Numbered from the stretch's first letter, positions 1 to 9,190 are shown. The stretch: 64,000 bases of DNA from an uncultured Prevotellaceae bacterium (GCA_902786665.1 CADADN010000025.1:1-64000), one strand, 5' to 3'. Notes: generated from the sequence alone by a model not told the origin. A program made the numbers and translations.

Positions 1-143
1 CATTCCCTTTTCATCCTTTTTCATCTTGTTTATTGCAATCTTCAACAATCAATAATGTCTTGTTGACCAATTGCTTAGAGATTTGTGTATAAGGATTAGC
101 CTCGCAGGGGAGGGGTTGGGGTGAATAAGTCTTTAAAAACAAC

Positions 144-226
144 AAGTTACAGACCCCACCCCTGCCCCTCCCCTTGAGGGGCGGGGATGTTGCACCCCGG
201 GTGAGCACCCCGGGTGTAATCATCGG
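144..226 (+). repeat. dispersed GC-rich repeat, copy A
   Basis: The sequence runs from AAGTTACAGACCCCACCCC through a CCCCTCCCC-TTGA-GGGG core to a TGCACCCCGGGTGAGCACC end. It is almost identical to 406-495. A reverse-strand relative with a different core lies at 60835-60931, and a shorter relative at about 9150-9190. Confidence 0.85.
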
Positions 227-405
227 AATATCCGTTGGCTAAGGCGTCCGCCAAGCCTCCCGCCAAGTCCCCCGCTTAAGAAGCGGTGCGCATATCCCCT
301 CCCCTTGAGGGGAGGGGTAGGGGTGGGGTATTTGGTTTTCCGCATTGAAGATTGTATCACGCGAATACGTTTCTACCCCCCGTGATATGTCTATGTTGTC
401 CTCTT

Positions 406-495
406 GGCGTTGAAGTTACAGACCCCACCCCTGCCCCTCCCCTTGAGGGGCGGGGATGTTGCACCCCGGGTGAGCACCCCGGGTGTAGTCATCGG
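406..495 (+). repeat. dispersed GC-rich repeat, copy B
   Basis: This copy begins GGCGTTGAAGTTACAG and then follows copy A almost base for base to ATCGG. Its left end, GGCGTTGAAG, is shared with the reverse-strand copy at 60835-60931, so the repeat unit is longer than copy A alone shows. Confidence 0.85.
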
Positions 496-496
496 C

Positions 497-660
497 AATC
501 TTCAATTTTCAATTTTCAATCTTCAATTTTAGCTTCGCTGATTTTTGTCGCGACTCGGCAGAGTTCAAGCAAGCTTGACTCTGCTCTCGCTGCTCCAAAA
601 ATTCAATCTTCAATTTTCAACAAAAATTCAATCTTCAATTTTCAATTTTCAATCTTCAAT
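497..660 (-). repeat. AT-rich tandem repeat with an embedded hairpin
   Basis: Short units built on TTCAATCTTCAATTTT recur at about 497-533 and 602-660. Between them, 558-584 forms a hairpin (GCAGAGT...ACTCTGC around CAAG/CTTG). The same combination of array plus GCAGA hairpin occurs at 34752-34877. The last residues and the stop codon of the DUF1593 gene are encoded by this array. Confidence 0.8.
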
Positions 661-2156
661 ATAACCCTGTGGTATGCCGCGAGGGAGATGGTGCGGTTGT
701 CGTGCACCTCGCAGATGACGTGTATCTCTGCTCCGTCGGCCTCGGCGGGGATGGCAAGGGAGACCTTTTCTTGTGTTCCGTCGATGGCGATGGAAGGCGG
801 GCATTTGCCAGCATCCCGTTGTATCCACCACTTGAAAGAGATGGCGTCTCCGTCAGGGTCGTTGGTGCCGGAAGCATCGAGGGTGACGGTTGTTCCGGGT
901 TTTGCAGTCAGCAGGGTGGGGGAGGGGTCTTGTTCCCCATTGACGATGACGATGGGGTTGCGGTTTCCCTTGCCTGTTGCCGCCCATTCGATGCGTGCGG
1001 CGAAGTCGTTGAAGATGTCGGGATAGAATCGTTCCTCGTATTGTCTGGAAATGTTTTTCTGCGGTGGTCGCCAGTTGGTCCACGCCACGGTAAGGGAGTC
1101 GGGACACATGTCACGGCAGAAGCATCCCGCCCAACCTATCTGCGTCGGGTCGTCAGGGTTGTGCAGTCCGTTGGGAAGGATGTTGAGCCAACTGGGTGTG
1201 TCGCCCTCCACTCCCCATTTGTAAGTGGGGTAGGTGCTGCCGAGTTTTCCCTTGTCTTGAATCATCGATGCGTATTGCGACCAGTTCTTGACCCCCAATT
1301 CGTTTTGTGACAGCCACGCGCTTTCGTCCCAGATGAAGAGGAGGTCGCGGGCGAATTCCCTTCGTAGCCATTGGTGTGAACTGTAGGCTCTGTTGGCGCG
1401 CATGGCCCACACCATGTCCTGGTCGGTGATGGTGAAGAGGCGTAGTTTGCTTAGGAACGTGCGCAGTTGTTCAGGCGTACGCTGCTGGCTCACCTGCCAG
1501 ATGGCCTGTGCCAATGTGTTGGCGCCCCCCCATGCAGCCACCCACAGCGGTCGCGGGTCGTCTTCGTCCACCAGGCGTATGATGAGGTCGCTGCCGGCTG
1601 AACGGTTGTCCTCGCCGATGACGCCGATGCCCGACCGTGTGCTGCCCATTGCCACGCGGCTGCGCAGGTATTCGGCACTGGGCCAATAGCCTATCTCCTG
1701 ACATCCCGACTCCTCTTCCACGCTTTGGAAACCTTTTTGGCCGGAGCGCTTCATCAGTTGTCGCACGTCGTGGCTGTAGGCGTCGATGACCCTCCAGAGT
1801 GAGTCAGCCCACTCCCTGGGATAGGGGTCGCAGTTCCACCCAGTGGTGGTGATCAGCGCCTCGATTTCCACTTGGTCGGCATAGGTCATCAGCCTCACCA
1901 TCGACTCCATGTCGTCGGGTTCGATGTCACCCGGGGCGATGTCGGTGAGCACCACGAGCCTCGGTTTCAAGGAGGGGGCTCCATAGGCCGTTACTGTCAG
2001 GCTTGTGAGGAGAAAACAGAGGGCAATGAGGCTGGTAATCTTAGCTCCCCTGGGGATGCCAGTGGCTCTAAGAAAACTAGTGGCCCTAGTAATCCTAGTG
2101 TTCCTAAGAAAACTAGAGCCATTGTCTGCAGTGTATGCGGGAAAAATCTTTTTCAA
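642..2156 (-). CDS. DUF1593 / Sde182-like nucleoside-hydrolase-fold secreted protein
   Basis: The 504-residue product has a hydrophobic export segment near residues 40-60, then a nucleoside-hydrolase-like domain with an Asp-rich motif (TDIAPGDIEPDD, about 71-82), and a beta-rich C-terminal domain after about 400. This is the two-part layout of DUF1593 proteins such as the cellulose-binding Sde182. The only start in frame ahead of the export segment is TTG at 2156. It overlaps the stop of the upstream GH8 gene by four bases, which suggests translational coupling. About 25 residues between that start and the export segment are encoded by a CTAG-type intergenic repeat, so the N-terminus may have been built from repeat DNA. 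The final residues LKIEN and the stop come from another repeat. A role in plant-polysaccharide breakdown is inferred from the GH8 neighbour. Confidence 0.75.
   Translation of the reverse strand: MKKIFPAYTADNGSSFLRNTRITRATSFLRATGIPRGAKITSLIALCFLLTSLTVTAYGAPSLKPRLVVLTDIAPGDIEPDDMESMVRLMTYADQVEIEALITTTGWNCDPYPREWADSLWRVIDAYSHDVRQLMKRSGQKGFQSVEEESGCQEIGYWPSAEYLRSRVAMGSTRSGIGVIGEDNRSAGSDLIIRLVDEDDPRPLWVAAWGGANTLAQAIWQVSQQRTPEQLRTFLSKLRLFTITDQDMVWAMRANRAYSSHQWLRREFARDLLFIWDESAWLSQNELGVKNWSQYASMIQDKGKLGSTYPTYKWGVEGDTPSWLNILPNGLHNPDDPTQIGWAGCFCRDMCPDSLTVAWTNWRPPQKNISRQYEERFYPDIFNDFAARIEWAATGKGNRNPIVIVNGEQDPSPTLLTAKPGTTVTLDASGTNDPDGDAISFKWWIQRDAGKCPPSIAIDGTQEKVSLAIPAEADGAEIHVICEVHDNRTISLAAYHRVILKIEN
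2046..2125 (-). repeat. CTAG-rich tandem repeat read as coding sequence
   Basis: On the minus strand, units close to CTAGTTTTCTTAG and ACTAGGATTACTAGG recur. The same kind of array lies between genes at 31466-31548. Here it falls inside the predicted N-terminus of the DUF1593 protein. Confidence 0.7.
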
Positions 2157-4327
2157 TTTTTAATCACTTTATTAACGGTCTTGAGGAGTTGTTTTGATGG
2201 GGCAGCCTCTCCGTTGTAGGGGATGAGATACCATTTCACCGTCCAGGAGAGAGATTCTCCCGGCGCCAGTTTGGTGTAGGCCCCTTGGCTCTCCAGTTCG
2301 ATGTATGTCTTTCCCCTATTGACATATACTTGTATCTCCGCCTCGTCGGGAGCCGGTTGGCCGGGTTTCAGGTCTTCGAATTTCTTCACCATGAGCAGGC
2401 CTTTGTTGAGATAGGCGAGCCATCCCTTGCCATCGGCGTTGATTTTTCTGTTCTCATTGGTTTCGTCGGTGGTGTACCAAGCGGCTTTGAAGGCTGTTTT
2501 GAAGGGTATGATTCCCGTCGGCGTGATTTGCTCGGCAGGAGCATCGAAGAAGATGAGCCCCTCGTTGGGTACGCGTGTGATTTCCCAAGGAGCCACCTGT
2601 TTCTCCTTGCCGCTTTCATTGATGATGGTGTAGGTCACGTTGATGGCGTCTGACTTCGGGTCGGTGGTGAACGCCTTGCGGATGCGGAAACCCAGTTTCT
2701 GCGACACTTCGCTGGTGAGCACGAGCGAGTTGCCGTTTTGCTCAACCTTATAGGCCCCCTTGTCGTATTCCTGCACCGGGGGCCAGTTCCACTCCTTTTG
2801 CGGACTGGTCCAGAAGGTGCTTCCGTATGCCTCCCGCATGGGCATTTGCGAGATGACCTCCTGTCCCTTGTATTTGTACGACAGGATTTTTCCACCTTCA
2901 GAGGGGTCGATGGTCATCTTCACGTCGCCCGTCTGCAAGTGGCATTTCGGGAAGATGACGCGGTAGTGGCCGCTGAGGTGCATGAAGGCGAATAGTCGGA
3001 GCAGTCCGTCGTAGTAGGCATCGAAATAGCCGTCCTCGAAGGGTTCGTGCTTGGCTTCCCAAAGGGCTTTGACAAACTCCTTGCTCTTCTCGTGTGAGCA
3101 CATCATCGACGCAGCCGCCGTGGTGGCCACCAGGCCGATGCTGTGGCGCAGTTTGCGGAAGCCTCCTGCCTGCAGGATTTCGTTTCCTTCGGGCAGCGAC
3201 CCGTCTGTGCGGTATTGGTCGACAAAGGAGTCTATGCCTTGGCTGTAGAAGAAGTTTTGTATGCGCTCGCCATACTGCCGCTGCCATTCCTTGTCGGCGC
3301 AGCTCCATTCATAGTCGAGGGCGATGTTCATCGGCACGCGCCATGAGTCGTAGCGGAAGTTGCTGTTGCCGTTGCGGGGAGGAGTCTGTGGTTGTCCCTG
3401 TTGCCCTTGCTGCCCCTGAGCTTGTCCTGGAGGTCTTCCAGGGAACCTTGGCATCTGCAATTCGCTGCCGTCATATTGGCACATGTCAGGATTCAGGCCC
3501 GTTTTCTCATCAATGGCCTTGTGTAGGAACTCTCGGCTTTTCCTGGCACACTCATTCCAATAGTTGCTGCGTCCGTCGTCGGCCCATCGCGCCCACACCT
3601 CGTAGAATGCAGGAATGTGATAGGAAGGGTCGGTGTAGCGCTGTCCGAACCCGTCGGGTGTGAAGGTGATGAGCATCGTCTCCGGGTCGATGAGGTACAT
3701 TTTCTGCGGTCCCGCCTGTTGCTGTCCTCCGAAGCCCCCAAAGCCTCCGAAGCCTCCTCTCTGCTCCGGTTCATACTCCTTTGGCATGGTGCAGTTGAGG
3801 ATATGCTGGGCTTCAGCCTTGTAGTTGATGCCGGTGTCGTCGCCCCAACGGTTGGATGCGAAAATCAGTGCTGTGATGAAATATAGTTCACCGTCGGAGG
3901 CGGCACCCTGTGCGTTGCGTGTTCCGTCGGTCTTCAAGCTCCATGCGAAGTAGCCTTCCCTTGAACCGTCTTGATGCTGCATATATTTCTTGCACCATCT
4001 CCAGAGGCGGTCGAAGATGTCTTTTTTGTCCATCTGCACGGCAATCATCATGCCGTAGGACATTCCTTCGGTGCGCACGTCGTGATTCTTGATGTCGCTG
4101 ATGTAGCCCAGTGTGTCTCCCACTTCGAAATACACCTTGTTGGGACCGGTGAACACATCGTTGAACACTTCCTGCAATTTCCTTTCCACGGCCATGGGGT
4201 TGTAGCCCATTTCCACGAAGAGGTTGCGATACTGTTGGGTTTCAAAGCCGCCCTTGTCCCATGGTTTCTGGGCTTGCATGCCGATGGCAGCCATGGCAAG
4301 GAACAGGAGTAAAGACCATTTTTTCAT
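2153..4327 (-). CDS. GH8-type glycoside hydrolase fused to a DUF4380-like domain
   Basis: The 724-residue product has a signal peptide (1-20). A GH8 (alpha/alpha)6-barrel follows at about 25-430. It shows the TEGMSYGM motif with the likely catalytic acid E87, the ASDGELY motif (D145), and a YDSWR motif (D327) as candidate base. The family covers endo-acting beta-glucanases and xylanases and reducing-end exo-oligoxylanases. The C-terminal part (about 450-720) is a beta-rich module that looks like DUF4380, a mutarotase-like fold. Two low-complexity Gly/Gln-rich insertions (about 189-207 and 298-322) interrupt the catalytic domain. The gene is first of a two-gene unit with the DUF1593 gene. Xylan oligosaccharides are the likeliest substrate, by inference. 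Confidence 0.8.
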   Translation of the reverse strand: MKKWSLLLFLAMAAIGMQAQKPWDKGGFETQQYRNLFVEMGYNPMAVERKLQEVFNDVFTGPNKVYFEVGDTLGYISDIKNHDVRTEGMSYGMMIAVQMDKKDIFDRLWRWCKKYMQHQDGSREGYFAWSLKTDGTRNAQGAASDGELYFITALIFASNRWGDDTGINYKAEAQHILNCTMPKEYEPEQRGGFGGFGGFGGQQQAGPQKMYLIDPETMLITFTPDGFGQRYTDPSYHIPAFYEVWARWADDGRSNYWNECARKSREFLHKAIDEKTGLNPDMCQYDGSELQMPRFPGRPPGQAQGQQGQQGQPQTPPRNGNSNFRYDSWRVPMNIALDYEWSCADKEWQRQYGERIQNFFYSQGIDSFVDQYRTDGSLPEGNEILQAGGFRKLRHSIGLVATTAAASMMCSHEKSKEFVKALWEAKHEPFEDGYFDAYYDGLLRLFAFMHLSGHYRVIFPKCHLQTGDVKMTIDPSEGGKILSYKYKGQEVISQMPMREAYGSTFWTSPQKEWNWPPVQEYDKGAYKVEQNGNSLVLTSEVSQKLGFRIRKAFTTDPKSDAINVTYTIINESGKEKQVAPWEITRVPNEGLIFFDAPAEQITPTGIIPFKTAFKAAWYTTDETNENRKINADGKGWLAYLNKGLLMVKKFEDLKPGQPAPDEAEIQVYVNRGKTYIELESQGAYTKLAPGESLSWTVKWYLIPYNGEAAPSKQLLKTVNKVIKN

Positions 4328-4358
4328 CTTGTTGAGTAATAAGTTGTTGATAATTGTG

Positions 4359-4366
4359 CAAAGTTA
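4359..4366 (-). promoter_or_regulatory. candidate -7 element (TAACTTTG) for the GH8 gene
   Basis: On the minus strand TAACTTTG matches the Bacteroidetes TAnnTTTG element, about 30 bases before the ATG at 4327. No clear TTG was found at the expected -33 distance, so the call is tentative. Confidence 0.45.
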
Positions 4367-4442
4367 GGAAGAATTGTTGACATTTCTCCTAATTGGATGA
4401 AGAAATATGTTTTAAAAACGAATCTGGGTGGACAGATGCAAA

Positions 4443-5987
4443 TCATTCCGCCATTTTCCATCCGTCCAAGCGCTTGGTCTTCGTGGAGAAGTTGGCACCT
4501 ATTTTATACAGTTGGCGTTTGTCTTGTTCGAAGGGTTTGCCATATTGCTTTTCATCAATCTGCTTCAAGGCTTCTTCAGCACTCTTGTCAATCTTGAATT
4601 CTATGATGTAGATGTAGTCAGAGGTCTTGATGAGCATATCCATACGCCCGTCCGAGGTGTGTCTTTCCACCTCGGTGTAAAAACCGATCATTTTGAAGAT
4701 GATCCAGATAACGTTTTGGAAATAGATTTCGGCATCGCCCATCACTTGGTAGTCGCCATCGGCAAAAAGTGTATCCAACCGTCGCATGAAGCTTTCCACC
4801 TGTCCTTTCTCCACGTCTTTCACGAAATTGGTGACAAACGATGGTCCCTGGGTGGGGTTGAGACAGGTGAAAAAGGGTAGAAGGAATTGTGTGAATCCTC
4901 TTTCTACCTCATCATTTGGAAACCCTAATTTGTAAGTATGAAAGCGTTCATCGTAGCTCTTGATGGTCAGGTACCCGCTCTGATAGAGCAAAGGCAGTGG
5001 ATTGACATCGAGGCTGTCGATGCTGCCCAAAAGGTCGGCGGTCACCTCTTCTTGCAACAGCTCTTCAAGGTGGTAGTTTCCCTTCTTCAGGGCCTCTGCC
5101 AGTATGGTAGGTGTTCCTGTCTCAAACCAGTAGTCCTTGAAAACCTGGCTGTCGAGGGTGCGCAGCAAGCTGAAGGGATTGTAAACGCCAACGGTGTCGG
5201 CATCGAAATGATAACCATCGTAGGTGTGTTTCAGTCTCTCGTAGCAGGCGTCCTTGGTGATTTTGCAGCGCTCAGCCAACTTCCCTACTTCCTCGTCCAG
5301 ATCACCTCTTATCTCTTGTTCTGTTATTCCGCAGATTTCGGCATACCGATGATCCATGGAGATGTCCGCAAGGTTGTTCAGGTCGCTGAAGACGCTAACT
5401 TTTGACAATTTCGTCACTCCTGTGAAGAAAGCCATCTGTATGTAAGCTCCCATCGACTTCTCCACGCCATAGAAGGCTTTCAACGTGGCGCGATAGTCTT
5501 CTTGCAGTTCCTTGTTGTCAAAAGCCTGCAACAATGGTTTGTCGTATTCATCAACCAGGATGACGACCTTCTTTCCCGTTTGTTCTGCTGCCCTTTGGAT
5601 GATTCCAGAAAACCTAGCCGACAGCGTGTCCTCGTTTTCGTCTTTTCCATAGGCATTTTCCCATTTGGCCATATGCCTGTTCAATATGGAAGCCAGTGCT
5701 TCTGGGGTCGTGTATTTCTCGGCATTCAAGTCGAGGTGGAGTACGGGATAGGAGAGCCACTCCTTTTCGAGTAGGTCGATGGCCAATCCCTTGAATAGTG
5801 TATGTTCTCCTTTGAAATAGCATTCCATCATGGAGATGAGCAGGCTCTTTCCAAACCTACGTGGGCGACTGAGGAAATAGAATTGCCCTCCCTTGATGAG
5901 TTTGTAAAGCAAGGCTGTCTTGTCCGCATAATAATAGTCGTTCGTGCGGATGGTTTTGAAGTCTTGGATGCCAATAGGGTATCTCAT
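4443..5987 (-). CDS. AAA-ATPase-like protein with C-terminal PD-(D/E)XK nuclease-like domain
   Basis: This 514-residue protein begins MRYPIGIQDFKTIR and matches the AAA-ATPase-like/PD-(D/E)XK (DUF1703) family common in Bacteroidales. Its start region carries the hallmark 'YYADKT..L' segment, followed by 'FLSRPRRFGKSLL', a Walker A-like loop, and 'VVILVDEYDKPL', a Walker B-like strand. The C-terminus (about 430-510) shows the 'GRMDMLIKT...IIEFKID' pattern of the nuclease core. The family's role is unknown. A longer frame starts at 6029, but the promoter at 6005-6034 places the transcript start near 5999, so the ATG at 5987 is preferred. No partner gene is adjacent. Confidence 0.85.
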   Translation of the reverse strand: MRYPIGIQDFKTIRTNDYYYADKTALLYKLIKGGQFYFLSRPRRFGKSLLISMMECYFKGEHTLFKGLAIDLLEKEWLSYPVLHLDLNAEKYTTPEALASILNRHMAKWENAYGKDENEDTLSARFSGIIQRAAEQTGKKVVILVDEYDKPLLQAFDNKELQEDYRATLKAFYGVEKSMGAYIQMAFFTGVTKLSKVSVFSDLNNLADISMDHRYAEICGITEQEIRGDLDEEVGKLAERCKITKDACYERLKHTYDGYHFDADTVGVYNPFSLLRTLDSQVFKDYWFETGTPTILAEALKKGNYHLEELLQEEVTADLLGSIDSLDVNPLPLLYQSGYLTIKSYDERFHTYKLGFPNDEVERGFTQFLLPFFTCLNPTQGPSFVTNFVKDVEKGQVESFMRRLDTLFADGDYQVMGDAEIYFQNVIWIIFKMIGFYTEVERHTSDGRMDMLIKTSDYIYIIEFKIDKSAEEALKQIDEKQYGKPFEQDKRQLYKIGANFSTKTKRLDGWKMAE

Positions 5988-6004
5988 GCCATGTAGATTT
6001 TCCA

Positions 6005-6034
6005 CAAAGATAGTGAAAGCCGAAGACAATCCAA
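6005..6034 (-). promoter_or_regulatory. promoter for the AAA-ATPase-like gene
   Basis: On the minus strand TTG (6032-6034), 19 bases, then TATCTTTG (6005-6012) fits the Bacteroidetes -33/-7 consensus. It leaves a leader of only about a dozen bases before the ATG at 5987. Confidence 0.65.
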
Positions 6035-6189
6035 AACAAAAAAAGCCAATTTTTCGTTTTTATTGTTGAGGCGCAGCCTATCTTCTCACCGTGTGGGCAA
6101 AGATAAGGATATTTCCTGAAACGGCAAAGAAATTATGTGAAAAACGACGGAAAACGCATGGTGCCAAACATTCTATGAGTGCAGGTTGT

Positions 6190-7407
6190 TTACAGGCCCA
6201 CGGCGGCCATTACCTTGTCGGTGGCTCCGGCCTGCCCTTTGACGAATGTTCCAGCTGCGTGGCTGACGTTGTCGAGGAGTTGTTGGTCGGATGCCAGTCG
6301 GTCCATCGTCTCTTGGAAGGTGTCGGGGCCGTCCACCTCGAATCCTCCTTTTACGGCGAGGAGTCCCTGTGCTTCTTGGAACCGCTTGTTGTTGGGTCCG
6401 AAGATGACAGGCATGTCCCATACGGCAGCCTCCAGCACGTTGTGTATGCCCACGCCGAAGCCGCCGCCCACGTATGCCACCTCGCCATACTGATAGATGC
6501 TCGAGAGCAGCCCGAAGCAGTTGATGATGAGGCAGCGTGCTTCCGCCGCTTCTTCCGGTGTCGTCTCGGTATACAGCACGGCCGGCACCTTCAGCATCCC
6601 ACGTATCTGTCTCAGGTGGTCCTCTCCGATGACGTGAGGAGCGATGATGAGGCGCCAGTCGTTATGTTCGTTGAAATATTTGATGAACACGTCCTCGTCA
6701 GGCGGCCAGCTTGACCCCGCCACGAAGACGCGGTGCCCACGCGAGAAGGCCTCTGCGATGGGCAGTTGCTTTGCGGCGTCTCGGATTTGCAGCACACGGT
6801 CGAAGCGTGTGTCGCCCACCACCGTGGCATTCTTCAGTCCGAGGCTTGCGAGCAGTTGTCGGCTGGTCTCGTTCTGCACGTAGAAGTGTGTGATGCACCT
6901 CAGCACGTGAGAGTACTCGCGTCCATACCATTGGAAGAACACCTGTTCGGAACGGAAGATGCTCGACACGCTATATACCGGCACTTTGCGGTGTCGGAGG
7001 ATGTGTAGGTAGTTGTACCAGAACTCGTACTTGATGAAGAAAGCCATCACGGGCCGCACCAATCTCAGGAATCGGTGGGCGTTCGCGGCGGTGTCGAGTG
7101 GCAGGTAGCAGATGATGTCGGCCCCCTCGTAGTTCTTGCGCACCTCATAGCCGGATGGCGAGAAGAAGGTGAGTAGAATCTTGTATTCGGGGTGGTCGCG
7201 TCGGAGTCGCTCCATCAGCGGACGCCCTTGTTCAAACTCCCCCAAAGAGGCAGCGTGGAACCATACATACTGCGCCCCTTCCTCCACTTTTTCGCGTAGC
7301 ACGTCGAATGCGTCGCGCTCACCACGCCACATTTTACGCACCTTCTTGTCAATCAGACTATAGATGGCCACGCCGAAGAGGTAGAAGTACATCAGTATGT
7401 TATACAC
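6190..7407 (-). CDS. waaA: 3-deoxy-D-manno-octulosonic acid (Kdo) transferase
   Basis: The 405-residue product is a GT-B glycosyltransferase that adds Kdo to lipid A precursor at the inner membrane during lipopolysaccharide synthesis. It shows the N-terminal membrane-associated segment, the conserved 'VWFHAASLGEFEQGRPL' motif (about 48-64) with the likely catalytic Glu, 'LLTFFSPSGYEV', 'FIKYEFWYN' and 'VVGDTRFDRV'. Near the C-terminus 'YVGGGFGVGIHNVLEAAVWDMPVIFGPN' forms the nucleotide-sugar site. The start at 7407 is GTG. An in-frame ATG at 7392 would shorten it by five residues. It lies 45 bases downstream of gltX on the same strand and probably shares its transcript. Confidence 0.93.
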   Translation of the reverse strand: MYNILMYFYLFGVAIYSLIDKKVRKMWRGERDAFDVLREKVEEGAQYVWFHAASLGEFEQGRPLMERLRRDHPEYKILLTFFSPSGYEVRKNYEGADIICYLPLDTAANAHRFLRLVRPVMAFFIKYEFWYNYLHILRHRKVPVYSVSSIFRSEQVFFQWYGREYSHVLRCITHFYVQNETSRQLLASLGLKNATVVGDTRFDRVLQIRDAAKQLPIAEAFSRGHRVFVAGSSWPPDEDVFIKYFNEHNDWRLIIAPHVIGEDHLRQIRGMLKVPAVLYTETTPEEAAEARCLIINCFGLLSSIYQYGEVAYVGGGFGVGIHNVLEAAVWDMPVIFGPNNKRFQEAQGLLAVKGGFEVDGPDTFQETMDRLASDQQLLDNVSHAAGTFVKGQAGATDKVMAAVGL

Positions 7408-7452
7408 GAAGGGGAGTTTTGGTTTGTTGCAAATGAAGCGTCTCCAGCGTTG

Positions 7453-8967
7453 TCAGATTTTTGCGATGGCGCGTCTCAGCCTTCTCACCGTCTCTTCCTT
7501 TCCAAGGAAGGCGGAGATGTCAAACATACCTGGTCCCTTTCCTATCCCTACGAGTGCGAGTCGGAAAGCGTTCATCACGTCGCCCAATTTGTATCCCTTC
7601 TGCTCTATCCATGCCATCACCACCTTCTCCTGGTTTTCGATGGAGAAGTCGTCGAGGCTTTCCAGCAGGTCGGCCAGTTCGCCCATCACTGTTGGCGAGT
7701 CTTCCTTCCAGCGCTTGCGTATGGTTTTTTCGTCATATTCAGTCGGCGGAACGAAGAAGAAGGAGCATAGCGGCCACAATTCCTTGACGAAGTTCACGCG
7801 GTCCTTCATCATCGCCACTACCTCGACCACACGTTCGAAGGGTTCGTCCACGCCATGTCCTGCTACGATGGGGGCGAAGAGTCCCGCCACCTCCTCGTTG
7901 CTTTTGTTCAGCATGTATTCGTGGTTGAACCATATGCACTTTTTGTAGTCGAAGCGAGCGCCCGACTTCGAGCACTTGTTGATGTCGAACAGGCGTACGA
8001 GTTTGTCAAGTGTGAAGACCTCCTGCTCCGTTCCGGGGTTCCATCCGAGGAGTGCGAGGAAATTGATGATGGCTTCGGGGAAATATCCGTCCTCCCTGTA
8101 TCCCATGGACACCTCACCCGACTTCGGGTCTTTCCACTCCAAGGGGAAGACGGGGAATCCCAGTCGGTCGCCGTCGCGTTTCGACAGCTTCCCCTTTCCC
8201 TCCGGCTTGAGCAGCAGTGGCAGGTGTGCGAACCTTGGCATGGTGTCAGCCCATCCGAGTGCTTGGTAAAGCAGCACGTGCAGCGGTGAACTGGGCAGCC
8301 ATTCCTCTCCGCGGATGACGTGTGTGATTTCCATCAGGTGGTCGTCTACAATGTTGGCGAGATGGTAGGTGGGCAGTTCGTCTGCGCTTTTGTAAAGCAC
8401 CTTGTCGTCCACCACGTCGCTCATGAACTTCACTTCTCCACGTATGATGTCGTCGATGAGGATTTCCTCGCCCGGTTCCACCTTGAATCTCACCACGTAT
8501 TGTGTGCCGTCATCGATGAGTGCATCCACTTCCTCTTGTGGCATCGTCAGTGAGTTGCGCATCTGTCCGCGCGTCCGTGCGTCATATTGGAAATTGGGTG
8601 TCTCAGTGCGTTTGGCGTTCAACTCCTCCGGGGTGTCGAAGGCGATGTATGCCTTTCCGCTCTCCAGCAACTGGTCGACGTAGCGTCGGTATATTTTCCT
8701 ACGTTCGCTTTGGCGGTAAGGCCCGTAGTTTCCACCTATGGAGACCCCTTCGTCAAACTTGATGTCCAGCCATTGGAAAGCCTCGATGATGTATTCCTCC
8801 GCTCCCGGCACCAGGCGTGTAGAGTCGGTGTCTTCGATGCGTAAAACGAGGCTTCCCCCGTTTTGTTTGGCAAAGAGATAATTATACAATGCGGTGCGTA
8901 CTCCGCCGATATGCAAGGGCCCTGTGGGGCTGGGTGCGAAGCGCACCCTCACTTTTCTTTCAGACAT
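7453..8967 (-). CDS. gltX: glutamyl-tRNA synthetase
   Basis: This 504-residue class I synthetase charges tRNA-Glu. It has the ATP-binding HIGH-type motif at the N-terminus ([14 protein letters not shown], residues 9-22), the KMSKS-type loop 'KGKLSKRDG' near residue 260, and the normal family length of about 500 residues. The start ATG at 8967 follows a TAnnTTTG element at 8984-8991. It is the first gene of a likely gltX-waaA pair. Nothing unusual is seen in the catalytic motifs. Confidence 0.96.
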   Translation of the reverse strand: MSERKVRVRFAPSPTGPLHIGGVRTALYNYLFAKQNGGSLVLRIEDTDSTRLVPGAEEYIIEAFQWLDIKFDEGVSIGGNYGPYRQSERRKIYRRYVDQLLESGKAYIAFDTPEELNAKRTETPNFQYDARTRGQMRNSLTMPQEEVDALIDDGTQYVVRFKVEPGEEILIDDIIRGEVKFMSDVVDDKVLYKSADELPTYHLANIVDDHLMEITHVIRGEEWLPSSPLHVLLYQALGWADTMPRFAHLPLLLKPEGKGKLSKRDGDRLGFPVFPLEWKDPKSGEVSMGYREDGYFPEAIINFLALLGWNPGTEQEVFTLDKLVRLFDINKCSKSGARFDYKKCIWFNHEYMLNKSNEEVAGLFAPIVAGHGVDEPFERVVEVVAMMKDRVNFVKELWPLCSFFFVPPTEYDEKTIRKRWKEDSPTVMGELADLLESLDDFSIENQEKVVMAWIEQKGYKLGDVMNAFRLALVGIGKGPGMFDISAFLGKEETVRRLRRAIAKI

Positions 8968-8983
8968 ATTCTTGTTTTTTGTG

Positions 8984-8991
8984 CAAAATTA
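8984..8991 (-). promoter_or_regulatory. candidate -7 element (TAATTTTG) for gltX
   Basis: TAATTTTG on the minus strand lies 17 bases before the gltX start. No good TTG sits at the -33 position. Confidence 0.45.
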
Positions 8992-9060
8992 ATGCATTTT
9001 TTCTTAATAGTAGCATTTTCATCCTTATTTTATATGAAAGGAGGGGAGTTTTTTTCAAGG

Positions 9061-9113
9061 AGTTAAAGGGGAGTTAAAGGGGAGTTAAAGGGGAGTTGAA
9101 GAGGAGTTAAAGG
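9061..9113 (+). repeat. 12-base tandem repeat (GGGGAGTTAAAG)
   Basis: Four to five units of GGGGAGTTAAAG lie in the 463-base gap between gltX and the esterase gene. The reverse complement (CTTTAACTCCCC) recurs at 61975-62125 before the MalY/PatB gene. Confidence 0.85.
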
Positions 9114-9149
9114 TACATATGTTTGCTTCGTTGTTAACACTCTTGGTCA

Positions 9150-9190
9150 AAGACCCCACCCCAGCCCCTCCCCTTAAGGGGAGGGGATAT
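9150..9190 (+). repeat. short relative of the dispersed GC-rich repeat
   Basis: AAAGACCCCACCCCAGCCCC followed by TCCCCTTAAGGGGA resembles the core of the repeats at 144-226 and 406-495, but lacks the GTGAGCACC end. The CCCCTTAAGGGG core is a palindrome. Confidence 0.7.

Larger units (their letters stand above)
1..641. other. gene-free, repeat-rich intergenic region
   Basis: No convincing gene is seen here. Open frames in this stretch run through low-complexity repeats and have no protein-like composition. The region contains two copies of a GC-rich repeat (144-226 and 406-495), a related inverted CCCCTCCCC/GGGGAGGGG stretch near 296-327, and AT-rich TTCAATCTTCAA-type arrays from about 497 to 660. 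It lies downstream of the DUF1593 gene, whose stop codon falls inside the AT-rich array. Confidence 0.7.

Noticed and set aside
352-1026. 224-codon plus-strand frame at the left edge
   Set aside because: It runs through AT-rich and GC-rich repeats and then antisense to the DUF1593 gene. Its composition is repetitive (QSSIFNFQ).
5988-6029. N-terminal extension of the AAA-ATPase-like protein
   Set aside because: A good promoter lies within it, and the family starts at MRYPIGIQ-type sequences.
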